A DNA stretch of 64,000 nucleotides from Myrica gale (GCA_963930655.1 OZ005605.1:1247501-1311500); one strand, 5' to 3'; shown: positions 34,054-45,635, counted from the stretch's first letter. Notes: a model not told the origin generated them from the sequence alone. A program made the numbers and translations.

Positions 34054-34286
34054 ACCTCATAATATCTTTTTTCAGATTTCTAGTCCTATAAATTTCTTAC
34101 TCTACAAGCTATGAGACCTTGATTTCATGTATGAGAGCCCTATAAAAAAACAATTAATGTAGTTTTTAAATATTTTATATTAAATTTAATAATTTTCAAA
34201 TAATTGTAAATATTTTTATATTAAATTTATATATAAGGCCTACTAATTTTACAGCCTTAGGTCTACATTTGGCTTGAGTCGGCCTT

Positions 34287-35645
34287 GAATCTATCACTTA
34301 ACACAAAAGTTGAAGTTTATAAGAAGAAGTAGATTTTAATATTTCAATTATATTCTCTAATAGTTACATTTTACTAATAAGTAAATTACCAAATAGCCTC
34401 AGTTCTGAGAGGTCCAAGGAATAATTACTCAATCGAGACTTTAGACTTTAATTATTTATGTTTCTGAGTCTCATTAGTCTAACCTACTGCAACCCAACGG
34501 GCATAACCCCAAGACACATGTTGCAACAGGATAGCATTAGCAAGGATTTGGCCAATATCAAATCTTGAAAAGTCCAAAAAAAAAGTGAAAAACAAAAACA
34601 AAATTATTGAAAAAGTCATCCATTCCGGGCGTCGAATTTGACCAAATCTCTCGTCCACAAAATCTGCAGATGCACGTGAGTCGGTGGTCCATTTATTTAT
34701 TTTCCATACGATCAAATCTTGCATCCGAGTCCGCCAGCTGCCCACGAGGCCACATGGATGATTTAAATTCTGGAAATAAATAAGATATATACTATTCACT
34801 TTGTGAGGCTAAAGTATGCAGCTATAATATAAGGAAACTTAAATATAATTTTTAATTAAAGATAAATATATATACAAAACTCCGTACAATCCCATTAAGA
34901 TACCTAAATACAAACTTCTCGAGAAAGGAGAATATTTTGGACTCCCTAGAAGAGATCCACCACAGGTCTTATTTAGGTCTCAGACAATTGTATGAAATTG
35001 ACAGTCTCATTGGGAAATTTGATGCGGTTTGACTGACGATCAAATACAAGACACAAATGGGGGTTTCGATCAAGAAGGGGGAAAGAAAACAAGAAGCATT
35101 TCGCATCAGATCATTTGGGTAGCCGTCGGATTATAGAATCCAATTTCGAGGCAGGAAGAAAGTGGCTCCTCCCAGTCACAGTCAGATTAACCCACATTGT
35201 TTTATGCGCAAAATTTCCACGCTTCACACTCCGAACAGCTTGGGATGCTTGGTCAGTGGCGTAAAAAGCCTAGGTAGTAGCCACCCTTCATTTATGGACC
35301 TCTATCTTTACTTCAAATCTTGACTTTTGGCCAAGAATGTCGTGGAGTCTCTCTCTCTCTCCCCCCCCCCCCCCCCCCAAGAAGAAGGTGGGTGAGAAGA
35401 TTCACTGCATTGAGCAACACCTAACTCCTGCAATAGGGTCATCTCGGGAAGCAAAATCAGATTCCAAATTATGATCCCTTATGATCATACCAGCTGATAA
35501 AAATCACATATATATATTGCAACGGTGGGTCCTGTGAATTTTGAACTTGGAGACAAGGAGAGTTTCATTTGACCACGACACTGGAATCTTACATGAATCA
35601 CCCAACCACATTCGTAAGCTTTCAAAAGTATATGCTTGTGTTGAC
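34287..35645. other. Intergenic DNA upstream of the second AMT gene
   Basis: No gene recognised; the minus frame at 34479-34799 has no domain. A (CT)7 run followed by 18 C lies at 35347-35378. The proximal part is presumably promoter. Confidence 0.5.
35347..35378. repeat. (CT)n followed by C homopolymer
   Basis: Seven CT units and about 18 C. Length is uncertain because such tracts are hard to sequence. Confidence 0.9.
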
Positions 35646-35652
35646 TATATAA
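35646..35652 (+). promoter_or_regulatory. TATA box of the second AMT gene
   Basis: TATATAA lies 75 bases upstream of the ATG at 35728, which would place transcription start near 35680 and give a leader of about 50 bases. Motif and spacing only. Confidence 0.45.
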
Positions 35653-35727
35653 CTAGGAGCTCTGTTATGTTTCTAGCCTGTGTGAGGGATCTGGGCTGAT
35701 AGATACAAACTTGAAGTTCGGCCAACA

Positions 35728-37603
35728 ATGGCGAATACTTCGGTTGTTCCATCGGCATACCAGCAGGGCCTCACTGACGCCGTGCCTGACTGGCTGAACA
35801 AGGGTGACAACGCATGGCAGATGATATCTGCGGCACTAGTGGGCATGCAAGGCATGCCCGGGCTTGTCATCCTTTATGCAGGCCTTGTCAAGAAGAAATG
35901 GGCTCTAAACTCAGCCTTCATGGCACTGTTTGCCTTTGCAGCCGTCATGCCCTGCTGGGTTCTATGGGGTTACAAGATGTCTTTTGGTCACAAGCTTCTT
36001 CCCTTCTGGGGGAAAGCTGGCCTTGCCGTTTCCCAGGACTTCTTGATCCGACAAGCCGTCCTTCCCTCCACCAATTACAAAAATATAACTGCCGACCTTA
36101 CACTTCTATACCCCACAGCTACCATGGTCTTCTTCCAGTATGCCTTTGCAGCCGTGACTGTTATATTACTTGCTGGTTCGGTTCTTGGGCGGATGAGTAT
36201 CAAAGCTTGGATGGCCTTTGTACCACTATGGATCACTTTCTCCTATAGTGTCGGAGCATTCAGCGTATGGGGTGGCGGCTTCCTCTTCCAGTGGGGTGTG
36301 ATGGATTATTCTGGTGGTTATGTTGTCCATTTAGCTTCTGGTGCAGCAGGATACACAGCAGCTTATTGGGTAAGTACCTCTTTTGTTTTCGTTTTTTTTT
36401 TCTGGGATCTCCACAAATCTACGTTTGGTTAAGGTCTTCAAAAGGGTTTTTTTTTTCAATCTAATAATGATTTTTTTCACACAAAGAACATTTCAATCTT
36501 CAATAAAATTTTCTATCTAATTATTTGCCTCAATTTCTATGAAAAACAACACAAAAGGTAATTACTAAAAACTCATCTATACAAATCTTCTTTTCAAATA
36601 TACTTTTTTATTTTATTTTCACATTCTAGAATAAATTTAAATCACAAACACCTAAAAAATATATTTAATTATTATAAAAAAAAGTTTTCGAAACCAAACC
36701 AAACATGGATTATGATTTCAGTAATCTCCTGTAGGTTGGACCAAGATTGAGGGAAGACCGAGAAGAATTCCCACCTAACAATCTGTTGATAGCGCTCACT
36801 GGTGCTGGAATTCTTTGGATGGGATGGACCGGTTTCAATGGTGGAGATCCTTTCGCCGCTAACGTGGATTCATCCATGGCTGTCCTCAACACCCACATAT
36901 GTGCATCCACTAGTCTCCTGGTATGGACATGCTGGGATGTGCTGTTCTTCAAGAAGCCCTCTGTTATTGGGGCCATCCAGGGAATGATAACCGGGTTGGT
37001 CTGTATTACCCCTGGTGCAGGTGATAATAATACACGAGCGTGTGTCCGTACCATTCATAGATCTCTTATTCGAATTCTCCTCGATTCTTATCCTTTTCTC
37101 TATGCACAGGTCTCGTTCAGGGCTGGGCTGCACTCGTAATGGGCATAGTTTCTGGTACAATCCCCTGGTACACCATGATGGTTTTGAGCAAGAAGCTGCC
37201 TTTGCTGCAGAAGGTTGATGACACCCTTGGAGTGCTTCATACTCATGCTGTTGCGGGAATCTTGGGTGGAGCTCTTACAGGACTCTTCGCTCACCCACAC
37301 CTCTGTAGCTTGTTCCTACCCATCCCCAATTCAAAAGGCTCCTTCTATCGGGGTGGAGGGGGAGTTCAATTTTGGAAGCAGCTGGTAGCAGCAGGTTTTA
37401 TAATAGGTTGGAATGTAGTCGCCACATCTATCATACTCTTGGCGATTAAACTTGTAATGCCCCTTCGGATGTCTGATGAAGAGCTCAAGATTGGGGATGA
37501 TGCAGCTCATGGAGAAGAAGCCTATGCCCTTATTGGGCAAGGACAAAGGGAACATACACAACATGCTAGACATAATGGTGCAGTCCAGGATGCATCAGTC
37601 TGA
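35728..37603 (+). CDS. AMT: Ammonium transporter, AMT2 subfamily, three exons
   Basis: Exons 35728-36369, 36735-37020 and 37110-37603 give 473 residues. Same fold and role as its upstream tandem paralogue: a plasma-membrane ammonium channel with 11 helices. Visible signatures are [72 protein letters not shown] (first pore His) and [18 protein letters not shown] (second pore His). The C-terminus [17 protein letters not shown] is followed by a His/Gln-rich end. The first two introns match the paralogue in position and phase (the middle exon is 286 bases in both), but the codons before VDDTLG are joined without the third intron. The gene retains the canonical WGY where the first copy has VCY, so this copy looks the more conserved. 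Confidence 0.94.
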
Positions 37604-37913
37604 TGTCAGAATTAAAGGAAGTGTACAAACACCCATTAGTGATCACATAGACCATGTAATAGATTGAAAAATGAAGGCAGATATAGTATTCTGCAGTACA
37701 ACAAAAAGAAGCTCTGCTGGAGAGGTTCCACCTGTTCTTCAACAAATTTTAGTTCCCTTCAGAGTTCGCATGAAGGAGCTCTGTATACACAGAGCGATAA
37801 AGCACCAAAAGAATATTATCTACTCTGCATGCTTTCAATTTCATGTCCATAACCCACTTTGTGAAAGTGCTGATATAAAGAAAATATTCAACTAATCCAA
37901 TTGTTCCCAATCC
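37604..37913. other. Convergent 3' ends of AMT and BAG genes
   Basis: Only 310 bases separate the two stop codons, which face each other, so the 3' UTRs of the AMT (plus) and BAG (minus) transcripts may overlap. No strong terminator or polyadenylation signal stands out. AATTGTTCCCAATCC is duplicated at 37899-37913 and about 37920-37934, across the BAG stop. Confidence 0.5.
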
Positions 37914-40262
37914 TTAATCAAATTGTTCCCAATCCTGATTTATGTTTGTTGAAGACGACGAGGGTGGGGCACTCAAGCTTCCCACCCCGGAGTCAAAGGT
38001 CTCCCATTTGGTAGTTACTGAGACAGCATTGCTACTCTTGCTCTTTGGATTAGAGTTTCTTCCTTTCAGATTGTCCAGTGTCTCAACGTAGTTCTGGACA
38101 CGGCGTACCTGTTCGAGAAGGTTATAAGACAATGCAGTACGCTGTTCAAGGAAGTTATAAGATATGCTGCATTTAATTGACATGCATAGTGTGACGATAA
38201 ATGGAGAAATCCAATTTCTGTGAAGAACAAGTGGTTAGAAACTTGGAGTAGCTGTTCCTCAGCAAACTTTAAAAGAATGACTCCAAACTGCAATGCTTAA
38301 AAACGAAAACTATTACATCTGATGCACAAAGACATTACATTTATGCATGCTTGTCTTTGGTGTTCTGTTTGTGAAAAAAAAGAGTATTATTATTCTTTCT
38401 TTACATCGGTTTTCATGTTTATGGACAGAAATGAATATTATATCCCTTACTTCCTTTTGCTATACGTTTCAAGAACATAAGATGCATGGCACAGGAAATA
38501 GGATATGGGATGAAATACAACCTCAGTATTGGGGAACATCACACATGTTGCATCATGGTTATATGCTGAGTGATAGCTAAAGTGAGAAATATTCTCACCA
38601 CAGGAGGTTTAACATTTCTACACGAGAGAGCAGATAAATAACAATTTTGCAAGATTGACTAGATACAAGACTAACCTCAGCCTTCCGTTGCAGTTTGGCT
38701 TCTCCTTCAGCCTCAATGCTGTCCAATTTCAGTAACTGCTTCATGAGTAACTCTGTTGATATTAAAAATTCCTTCTCTGCAACCTTAGTCCCACCATCCA
38801 CAGCCACTTCCAAGGTAGCCACCTACATAGATAAAAGTAACCAAGCACGTCTCCATTAGATTTAGCCTTTACTGGAAAGTAGTTTCAAAGAAGACATTAA
38901 TTTACCCTTTCTGAGATCTTGTCAACCTCTGCTCTGACTGCTTCAACTGCTTCCAATGCTTGTGAAATCTCATTGCTTTTTCTTATCTCCTTAAGCTTCC
39001 TCTCTTTGCTCGCAGGTTCCTCCAAAAGCAAAATCTTCGACCTATCCTTCACACCTGCCATGTGCAGAAGCTCTTCATCCTCTTTCTCTTTTCCCCTGAA
39101 CAAGAGTCTCTGGTCTTTAGGCTCCAAACCAGTTTCCTGTGCAAGAGCATTCTTTATATCCCCTGTCATTAATCAACTGCTTAAAGCAAACTTATACATA
39201 CTTCAATGGGAGTAAATTAGTTCACACTGGTGGCCTAGAGGGCTAAAGAAATGGTTGCACACTAACACACAACTAACAAACTAACTATAAAAACGCTGAA
39301 ACATCAACTACAAGAAAGTGCAGAATAGCAATCAGGGTTCAGGACAACAAAAATATTATTAGTGGGACAGAAACGCTCCTAAGAAATATACTCATCAATG
39401 GATCAGAACACCAACCAAACAAATTTATAAGCGAATCAGTAACAAAGAGGACTAATTTGCACAGAATGTATGATCAACAAAACACCTCAAAAGCAACATA
39501 AGCGAGTACAATATTGTGGCTACCTACTGACGATACGAGGGCCCAACAAGGCATTACCAAAACACTCACCGCAATTGGCGAGAGTCGTTTGTTCAAATAA
39601 TAAGATTCAGGGGCTTTAACAAAAAAGAAGATAAGATTGAAGAGCATTCGAATTCTCTCTGGCATTCCAAGCCTCGTGAGAAAATGGGAATTCCAACTCC
39701 CACCTCTAAAGCAAGAAAGGCAATTCTTTCCTTTTCTTAAACTTCACGAGAACTACTGATACGATACAGAATTTCAGTTTTCACAAAGAAAGAGGAAAGC
39801 TAATGATAATATTTCGAAGACGTTTGCTAAATTTTCACAGTTACCAGTACATATTGCCTACGACACAAAGAATTCCTTCTTAATTTGAGCAATGCCAAAA
39901 GTAAATAACATATCATACTCAAGACTATTTTGATAAAAATTAAGTTTGTTCCGCTGATATAGTTCATAAGGTACGAATGAAACAGGCTTCCGAGAAGATC
40001 ACAAGCACAACGGTGCAAAATGTCAACCAGGTTATGGAGTAGGGCGAGATTTACCAAAAGTAGATTGGGCTGGGACATGGACCTCGTGGCGGGCGGGGCC
40101 GTGGGAGACGGTGATCTTGATAATCGGACCGAGAGAAGTAGCACCGCCCTCGTCATCTCGCTTCTGAACCAGCATGCCACCGGGCCTCAGCTCCCAGTCG
40201 ATCTCGTCGTTCTGCTCGTCCTGCGCCGACACTGCGGCGTGCTGATTAGGGTCCTTGCTCAT
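37914..40262 (-). CDS. BAG1: BAG-family molecular chaperone regulator (BAG1-4 type)
   Basis: Minus-strand exons, in transcript order 40055-40262, 39162-38906, 38822-38676 and 38108-37914, join in phase to 268 residues. The N-terminus has the plant motif EIDWELRPGGMLVQKRDDEG. Residues about 46-118 form a ubiquitin-like domain (IIKITVSHG, DQRLLFRGKEKEDEELLHMA, SKILLLEEP). Residues about 125-215 form the BAG domain (AVEAVRAEVDKISERV, LISTELLMKQLLKLDSI, VRRVQNYVETLDNLK), which binds the ATPase domain of HSP70 and promotes nucleotide exchange. The C-terminus is Ser/Pro-rich and ends INQDWEQFD. Such BAG proteins are cytosolic co-chaperones in stress response and protein turnover. The domain order and the DWE..PGGM opening fit BAG1-4. 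Which member it is cannot be decided. The start is the ATG at 40262. Confidence 0.93.
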
Positions 40263-40527
40263 CAAGCTGGAACCGAAAAAAACGGAAGCGGATCGAAGAG
40301 TCGCAGAAGGGGAAAATCGGAGGCCTTCTCTCTCTACTTATACTGGACCGTGTCTGACTAGTGAAAGAAAAGGAGTTTGTAAGAGATCGGCAGATCAGGA
40401 GTACAGCAAACCCCTTTAATAAGGAACGGTCCTTCCACTCCGGTTCCTACGGTGACCCCGGGGTGTTCCAGGGCATCTCAAGGAAAATTTGACATTGAGA
40501 ATATGTAGTGATCAGTACATTAATTAA

Positions 40528-40709
40528 GGTGGGTTTATTTTGTAAAATTTTAGGTATTGTATTTAGTGAAAAAGTGAAGAGATATGTAATTTTTTATATT
40601 TTTTTGTAGTGAAAAGTAATGATTCGATGGAGGAGAGAGAGATTATATTGTAATATTTTATTGTGTTAAAATTTTAGAAGGTGTAAAATTTTACCATACA
40701 AACACAGCC
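40528..40709. mobile_element. Tourist-like (PIF/Harbinger) MITE, 182 bp
   Basis: The inverted ends GGTGGGTTTATTTTG and GGCTGTGTTTGTATGG (right, inverted), both followed inward by TAAAATTTTA, are flanked by TAA on both sides (40525-40527 and 40710-40712). These are the ends and duplication expected of Tourist elements. Confidence 0.75.
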
Positions 40710-40805
40710 TAATAGTTGAGATCGTTCTGAAGGCCGTCCACTTTACTAATTCGTGCTTGGAGAAGTTTGCAATGTGTGGTACTCTATTAAGAGACCAAAA
40801 ATGAA

Positions 40806-41040
40806 TTTTTTTTTAGCAAACAAGGTATTTTATCAAGGAGAACAAAATAGAGCAGAGAGATCAAAATTCAGCAGAGGCTCTAATAGACATACCTAACCCT
40901 CAATAGAGAGGCATCCCAACGAGTATAACCTTTCGACGTTTCATGACACAGAGGCCCGACTCAGACCAAACATTACATAAGAGAAATAAAAATCCGAGAA
41001 GCAGGCCGGAGACCCGAAATGATTAATTGTGAGGTCAAGT
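40806..41040 (-). mobile_element. LINE 3'-end remnant
   Basis: A T run (40806-40814), followed by AGCAAACAAGGTATTTTATC, reads on the minus strand as a LINE-like 3' end finishing GATAAAATACCTTGTTTGCT plus poly(A). Only noncoding 3' sequence is recognisable. The 5' boundary and TSD were not found. Confidence 0.4.
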
Positions 41041-41454
41041 GCGAATTGATCCAATCAATCAATCTGTTCATTAGGGCCGGTTGGATATATATATATATAA
41101 GAGTAATTTAGGTACCTCAGAGGAGAGAAGCTTGCGAGGCAGCAAGTAGTAGACAGGTTCTATTCGATCTACTACTTTTATATCCAGCGCCGGCTGGCCA
41201 TACGAGAATTATAACTCTATTACTTGAATTCTGGTATATATATATATAGTACTCCACTGTGTTCTAATGTTATCATCGTCCATCTAGCCACAAGGAAGTA
41301 TTGGTAAGTGTTGGAGCATATTGTGCATATTAATCCACGAATCCAAACAAGTTTGATGCAGATAGTACTCCAGCTAGCATTGGAAAATGGCCATCGAAGG
41401 TTTATTCATTCCATATTGTTTGAAGATAAGTAACTCAAAAAGGTATTGCTCAGC

Positions 41455-42070
41455 TTAGAAAATGGCCATCAAGACCGCTTTTCCAAGCACATGCCCTTTC
41501 ATTGCCTCAAGCAGCCTCACCTTCGTCACCTACGCCATTGCACAGAGATTGGAATTAACAAAAACCTTGCTTTCAATTTCACCATTATTCCCAAACTTTT
41601 TTACCCGTTATCTCCAGGCATATACATGCAGATACGTATACCTTGTGACCAAGGCGCAGCTCATCATCCAAAGCATAGAATTTGAACTCGAACCGATGCC
41701 CATGCGAGGGCAACTTAGGGCCGCGCCACCCTGGGACCTTCCAGTCAGTGTTCCCTTCTTTGATTCCAGCGTAGTCGCCATCCAACCCCTCTTCCTTCCG
41801 TCCAGAGAACCCCACGGGCAGGCCCTTCAACGTTGCAGGAATGTTCGCCACAACCCAGATGGTCCATGGCACGATTGGGCCAATAGGGTCCGGTGCATCG
41901 ATGTCCTGCACCACAAGAGCCAGGGTCTTGGTTCCCTCGGGCACATTGTACCATTCCAATGGCGGAGATAAGTTCTTCAATGCACCTTGACCTTCCCAAG
42001 TGTACTTCCTCGGTAACCTTCCTTCATGGTTTATTGCAGTCAATACCAGCCTGAACTCATCGCTAGCCAT
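41455..42070 (-). CDS. PEBP-family protein, YbhB/At5g01300 type
   Basis: Two exons on the minus strand, 42070-41642 and 41529-41455, joined at LGHK|V, give 167 residues. The second exon reads VTKVRLLEAMKGHVLGKAVL and ends MAIF. The frame starts MASDEFRLVLTAINHEGRLP and shows the family ligand-pocket features: SPPLEWYNVPEGTKTLALVV, DIDAPDP, PWTIWVVANIP, DGDYAGIKEG and the GHRFEFKFYALD strand. This is the bacterial/plant cytosolic phosphatidylethanolamine-binding-like group. It is not a florigen (FT/TFL1): it lacks the DPDxP and segment-B features of those. Its biochemical function is unknown. A TTTATAA motif about 50 bases upstream on the minus strand (near 42121) may be the TATA box. The frame read past the donor (…VYVSACI...) is the unspliced intron. 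Confidence 0.9.
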
Positions 42071-42335
42071 GTTCTTGCTCCAAACTCGTTAATCTGAGTT
42101 CCAAGTGGATGGTTTGATTATAAAGAGCCTGGTGTGTTTGAGGATTTGTTACTTGGGTGATACGTGCTGCGAGAAGTTTCACGTTGGCGAGAGAATGTGC
42201 GAGGAGCATTGGGGTGGGGACACGTATTGTGCGACATGGAGCATGGTGGAGCTCTCTAGACAAAAGGGGCCAGGAAACATTCTAAATGGTTTTGTACTGT
42301 GCGAGGGGATTTTCTTCTTCTGTGAATAAAGTTTT

Positions 42336-45300
42336 GGGAAATTTCACTTTTGGTAGTTAGGTTTTGATCACTTTTATGATTTGGTCACTAAAATTTTTTT
42401 TCCCAGTTCTTACTCACTGAATTTAGATCATTATAAATAAAAGGTCCTTCTGTTAGTTGACTATCCAATGACTAACGGAAACTTCTCTCCACGTCAGCCT
42501 CCTGGCCCTGTCATCAAACAAAATTTCCACGTCACTTCCCAGTCAGCTGAAAACGACATACCGTTGGTTATATAAATTCTCTAGTTCAAACCGCACCGTT
42601 TTAAGCCAACTTTCCAGTTAGTGAAATGCGAAGTCCATCAATGCGCACTGTTTTAATATGGAGAAGCTTATCATCTACTCAATCCTGCACAACACTCCCA
42701 AATCAAAGAAGAACCCTAACCAGTCCTCTCTCTCGCACACCCCAAATTAGCGTGCCCAGTCCTCTCCTCTCTTTAGCACACCCCCAAATCCCCGTGCGCA
42801 AACCCTCTCCTCTCTCTCGCAGAACACCCCTAAATCCTCGACTTAAAACCTTCGACTTCAAGCCTGCGAGATTCAATTAAAACGTGCGTAACGAAATTTA
42901 AGGAGGCTCATTGAGCCTAAGGAAATTGAAGATGAATCGGTGGAGTTTGGTTCATGATGTCTGAGCAAAGGTGAGTTTATGTTTGTTTGGGCAATGTCAT
43001 TTAGCTGTGAATGATTTTATTTTTGATTTGGGCAAAATTTATTGTTGTTTGTTTGGTTTTGTCTTTAAATGGGCATTTGGTTTTGATTTGAAGTTGGTTT
43101 TGCTAGCTATCTTCATTGTTGTGGACAAAATGAGAAATTGATGTGTAGTTGGGACAAAATACTTGGAATGAATGTCGCTGTCAAGGTGATTTTTTTTTCT
43201 TTTTGAGGGGTTTTTCAGACATAGATAAGTTTGAATTGATTTTCTTGATTAGCGTTGCTTGTGAAGTAAATTATTAAATGTTTTTATACCTTTGTGAGCT
43301 TATCTAATAGCAAGCCTATTTTCCTCAAATGTCACAATGTAGTTTTGCTGCGTTTTGATTTTCATTTCTTAGTGATTGGAAGGGAATAACAGTGAGGCTG
43401 AGAGTTGAGTTTAAACAAGCTTTTGTTGTTTCATTTCTGTGTATTTGGGATTAATAGGTTCTATAGTTGGGTTAGAAATTGATGTGAAGTTGGTTCTGTT
43501 TTGGTAATAGATGGTAGTTGGACTTTATTGGATTGGTGATTGAACCTATAAACATAATAAAATGACTAAATATTAACATGCTTACTTTCAGGCCAAAGAA
43601 GGTTTCATCCAGTAATAATATGTTGATAGTTTTTGTTGCATCACATATTTTCCAGTATATTTTGATGACCTTGAGAGATACACCGCAGCTATCCAAAGTA
43701 GAGTATTCCATCGGATGTCCTTTCAATATCTAGCAAGAACTGAGGTAGAGCTATGCCCATTTGAAATCTCTGTTTCGACACTTATAATTGAGCACTGTTA
43801 GACAAAACAGTAATGACAATTGAACTGTTAGAGCTTGAATCTAGTATACATTAATGCTAAATTTGACACATTGACTTACCATATATTACCAAATCTATTT
43901 TCCCTTTATGATTGCATATTTTGACATCATTTTGACTTATGCATTTACAACACGGCTCGTCATCCAACCTCAAAATCAGTAGAGCCATTGATGCAAAGGT
44001 CTGTAGCTGTGGTCTGAAAGCACCGCTGAAATCGTCATGGACCGATTCCAATCCAAGAAGATGTTTCTTTGGATGTGGAAATTTTAATGGAAATTCAGTA
44101 AGTTAATTGATGATTGTGTGGCTAGTTATTATATGACCAATGTGCTATTAACCTATTATATTATATTGGCAGAGACATTGCAATTACTTTTGCGGGTTTG
44201 ATCCTCCCACCTGCCCTAGGGGAATGGAGGTGAGACGTCATTTGACAAGGAAGATAAAGGTCATGGAGAATGAGAGAGACTCGCTAAAGAATGACAAGAG
44301 AAGTCTAAAGATGATACTGGGGGCGTCATGGATTGCAATTGTTGCATTGGGTGTTGCGCTGATGAGAAGTAACTAACGTAGTCATTGGGAACTTAAAGTC
44401 TAGCGTGTCTTGTAATGTCTAACTTTAGTGTCTAACTTAGGTATTTTGGGAAGTTGTTTTGTAATTGGTGTTGTAATGTTTTATGTTTTGTATTGTGGAT
44501 CCAATCCAACTTTTAGATTTCCATTGTGTGTAATGGTTAATCTGTAATTGGTTTTGTAGTGTGGATCCAATGGAAATTTCAGATATCCATTGTGTGTAAT
44601 GGTTAATCTGTTAATGGTTAATCCATTTTAACCATGGGACCACATGTTTCAATATTCAAATTCCTTAAAGTGAAGAAGACAAAACACAATGGGTCCCTTT
44701 TTTCTCTCGAAAACTTAATGACCCCCTTTATTATATGTGTACAATGACAGAAAGTTAAACAAATAGACAGAGCACGTATGTATTTTTGTCCCTACCTTCA
44801 GACATTGTTGTCCACACAATGGGTCAGCTGATACAAAAGGGTGAACCTTTCGGTCTCTCATTCTTTGTTCCCCGACATCAAGCTTCTATTATATTCACCA
44901 AGCTGCACCGAGAAAGCTATATTTAGTTAGGAGTCATTCTTTAACGGATAGCCAACGTGCTATTAACACATTACCTTCTAGAGCTACTTAATGAAATTTC
45001 TTGCACCGAAGCACGAAGATTGATCTCGCACAGAAGATTCGTGAAAATTTCAACAAAATTGAAGCACCGAAGCACAGAGATTGATCTGGCACTCCAATGT
45101 CACAGTTTTGCTTGAAGTTGCACAAATTTAATCGCCGCAGTACACGGTTAGGGCAAAGCTTTGGGTCCGACACTTTAAGGTGACAAGGAAGGGGGGTTTC
45201 AACACTCGGAAGAAAAACGTGATTTGCAAATGTCAGAATGATGCAGTTTTGATTTTTTTGCTTATGCTTCAAAATGGTGCGGTTCAAAATCTATTAAGTT

Positions 45301-45635
45301 AGCTTTGTTTGTTTGACATTCAAAACGGTGCGGTTCAATAACAAATGGTTACCTTTGGTTGTGTTTCAAAACAATGCGGTTGAATACTATTTAGATTTTG
45401 CAAATCACGTTTTTTTTTCAATTACAATAACGCCGAGTCGTTTTAAGCTGACGTGGACAGAAAAGGCCAGGAGGCTAATGTGGAGAGAAGTTCCATTAGT
45501 CATTGGATGGTCAACTAACAGAAGGACCTTTTATTTAGAAGAGCCTAAAATCAGTGAGTAATAACTGTAAAAAAAATTCTTAGTAACCAAATCGTAAAAG
45601 TGGTTAAAATCTAGTGAGAAAAAATAAAATTTTCC
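42336..45635 (+). mobile_element. Mutator-like element (3.3 kb) carrying a GRF-zinc-finger gene
   Basis: Long imperfect terminal inverted repeats (about 220 bases: 42336-42560 and 45420-45635) start GGGAAATTT and share CACTTTTA.GATTTGGT, TTACTCACTGA, AAAAGGTCCTTCTGTTAGTT and the rest. The exact 9-bp direct repeat TAAAGTTTT flanks the element (42327-42335 and 45636-45644), fitting a Mutator-type transposition. No transposase frame is visible. Inside is a leader-like CT-rich segment (42700-42970) ending in a good donor AAAG|GTGAGT, then a small two-exon gene. It is therefore either a Pack-MULE that captured a gene or an element family that habitually carries one. Confidence 0.87.
43939..44376 (+). 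CDS. GRF-type zinc finger protein with C-terminal membrane helix (inside MULE)
   Basis: Two exons, 43939-44097 and 44173-44376, with donor TCA|GTAAGT and acceptor GGCAG|AGA, same phase, give 120 residues and an intact stop. Residues 22-70 look like the GRF zinc finger of plant At4g04775-like proteins: VCSCGLKAPLKSSWTDSNPR, CFFGCGNF, then HCNYFCGFDPPTCPRG after the intron, with the expected cysteine spacing. The usual GR of the GRF signature reads RR. A basic coiled stretch (ENERDSLKNDKRSLK) and a hydrophobic helix (SWIAIVALGVALM) finish the protein, as in the family. GRF fingers bind single-stranded nucleic acid in the proteins where they have been studied. The role of these short plant versions is unknown. 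The ATG is the first in frame. Confidence 0.72.

Larger units (their letters stand above)
33101..34286. mobile_element. hAT-like element interrupted by two nested elements
   Basis: The outer ends CAAGGGCCGACTCAAGG and (right, inverted) CAAGGCCGACTCAAGCC are terminal inverted repeats. The subterminal words GCGAGGCGATAGCCTAAGAC and GCCTACTAATTTTACAGCC resemble a common plant hAT MITE. Two other elements with their own duplications lie inside, so the original element was about 480 bases. The outer target duplication is not clear. Confidence 0.7.
40263..41454. other. Intergenic region between BAG and PEBP genes
   Basis: The left end is the BAG promoter and leader. Beyond the listed MITE and LINE remnant there are short (TA)n tracts (41087-41099 and 41235-41246) and no gene. 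Confidence 0.5.

Noticed and set aside
34479-34799. 106-codon minus-strand frame with a hydrophobic stretch
   Set aside because: The hydrophobic part comes from A/T-rich sequence. No homologous family is evident.
41455-42070. Possibility that the PEBP gene is an FT/TFL1 florigen homologue
   Set aside because: Sequence and exon structure fit the YbhB-like branch. The florigen signature residues and four-exon structure are absent.
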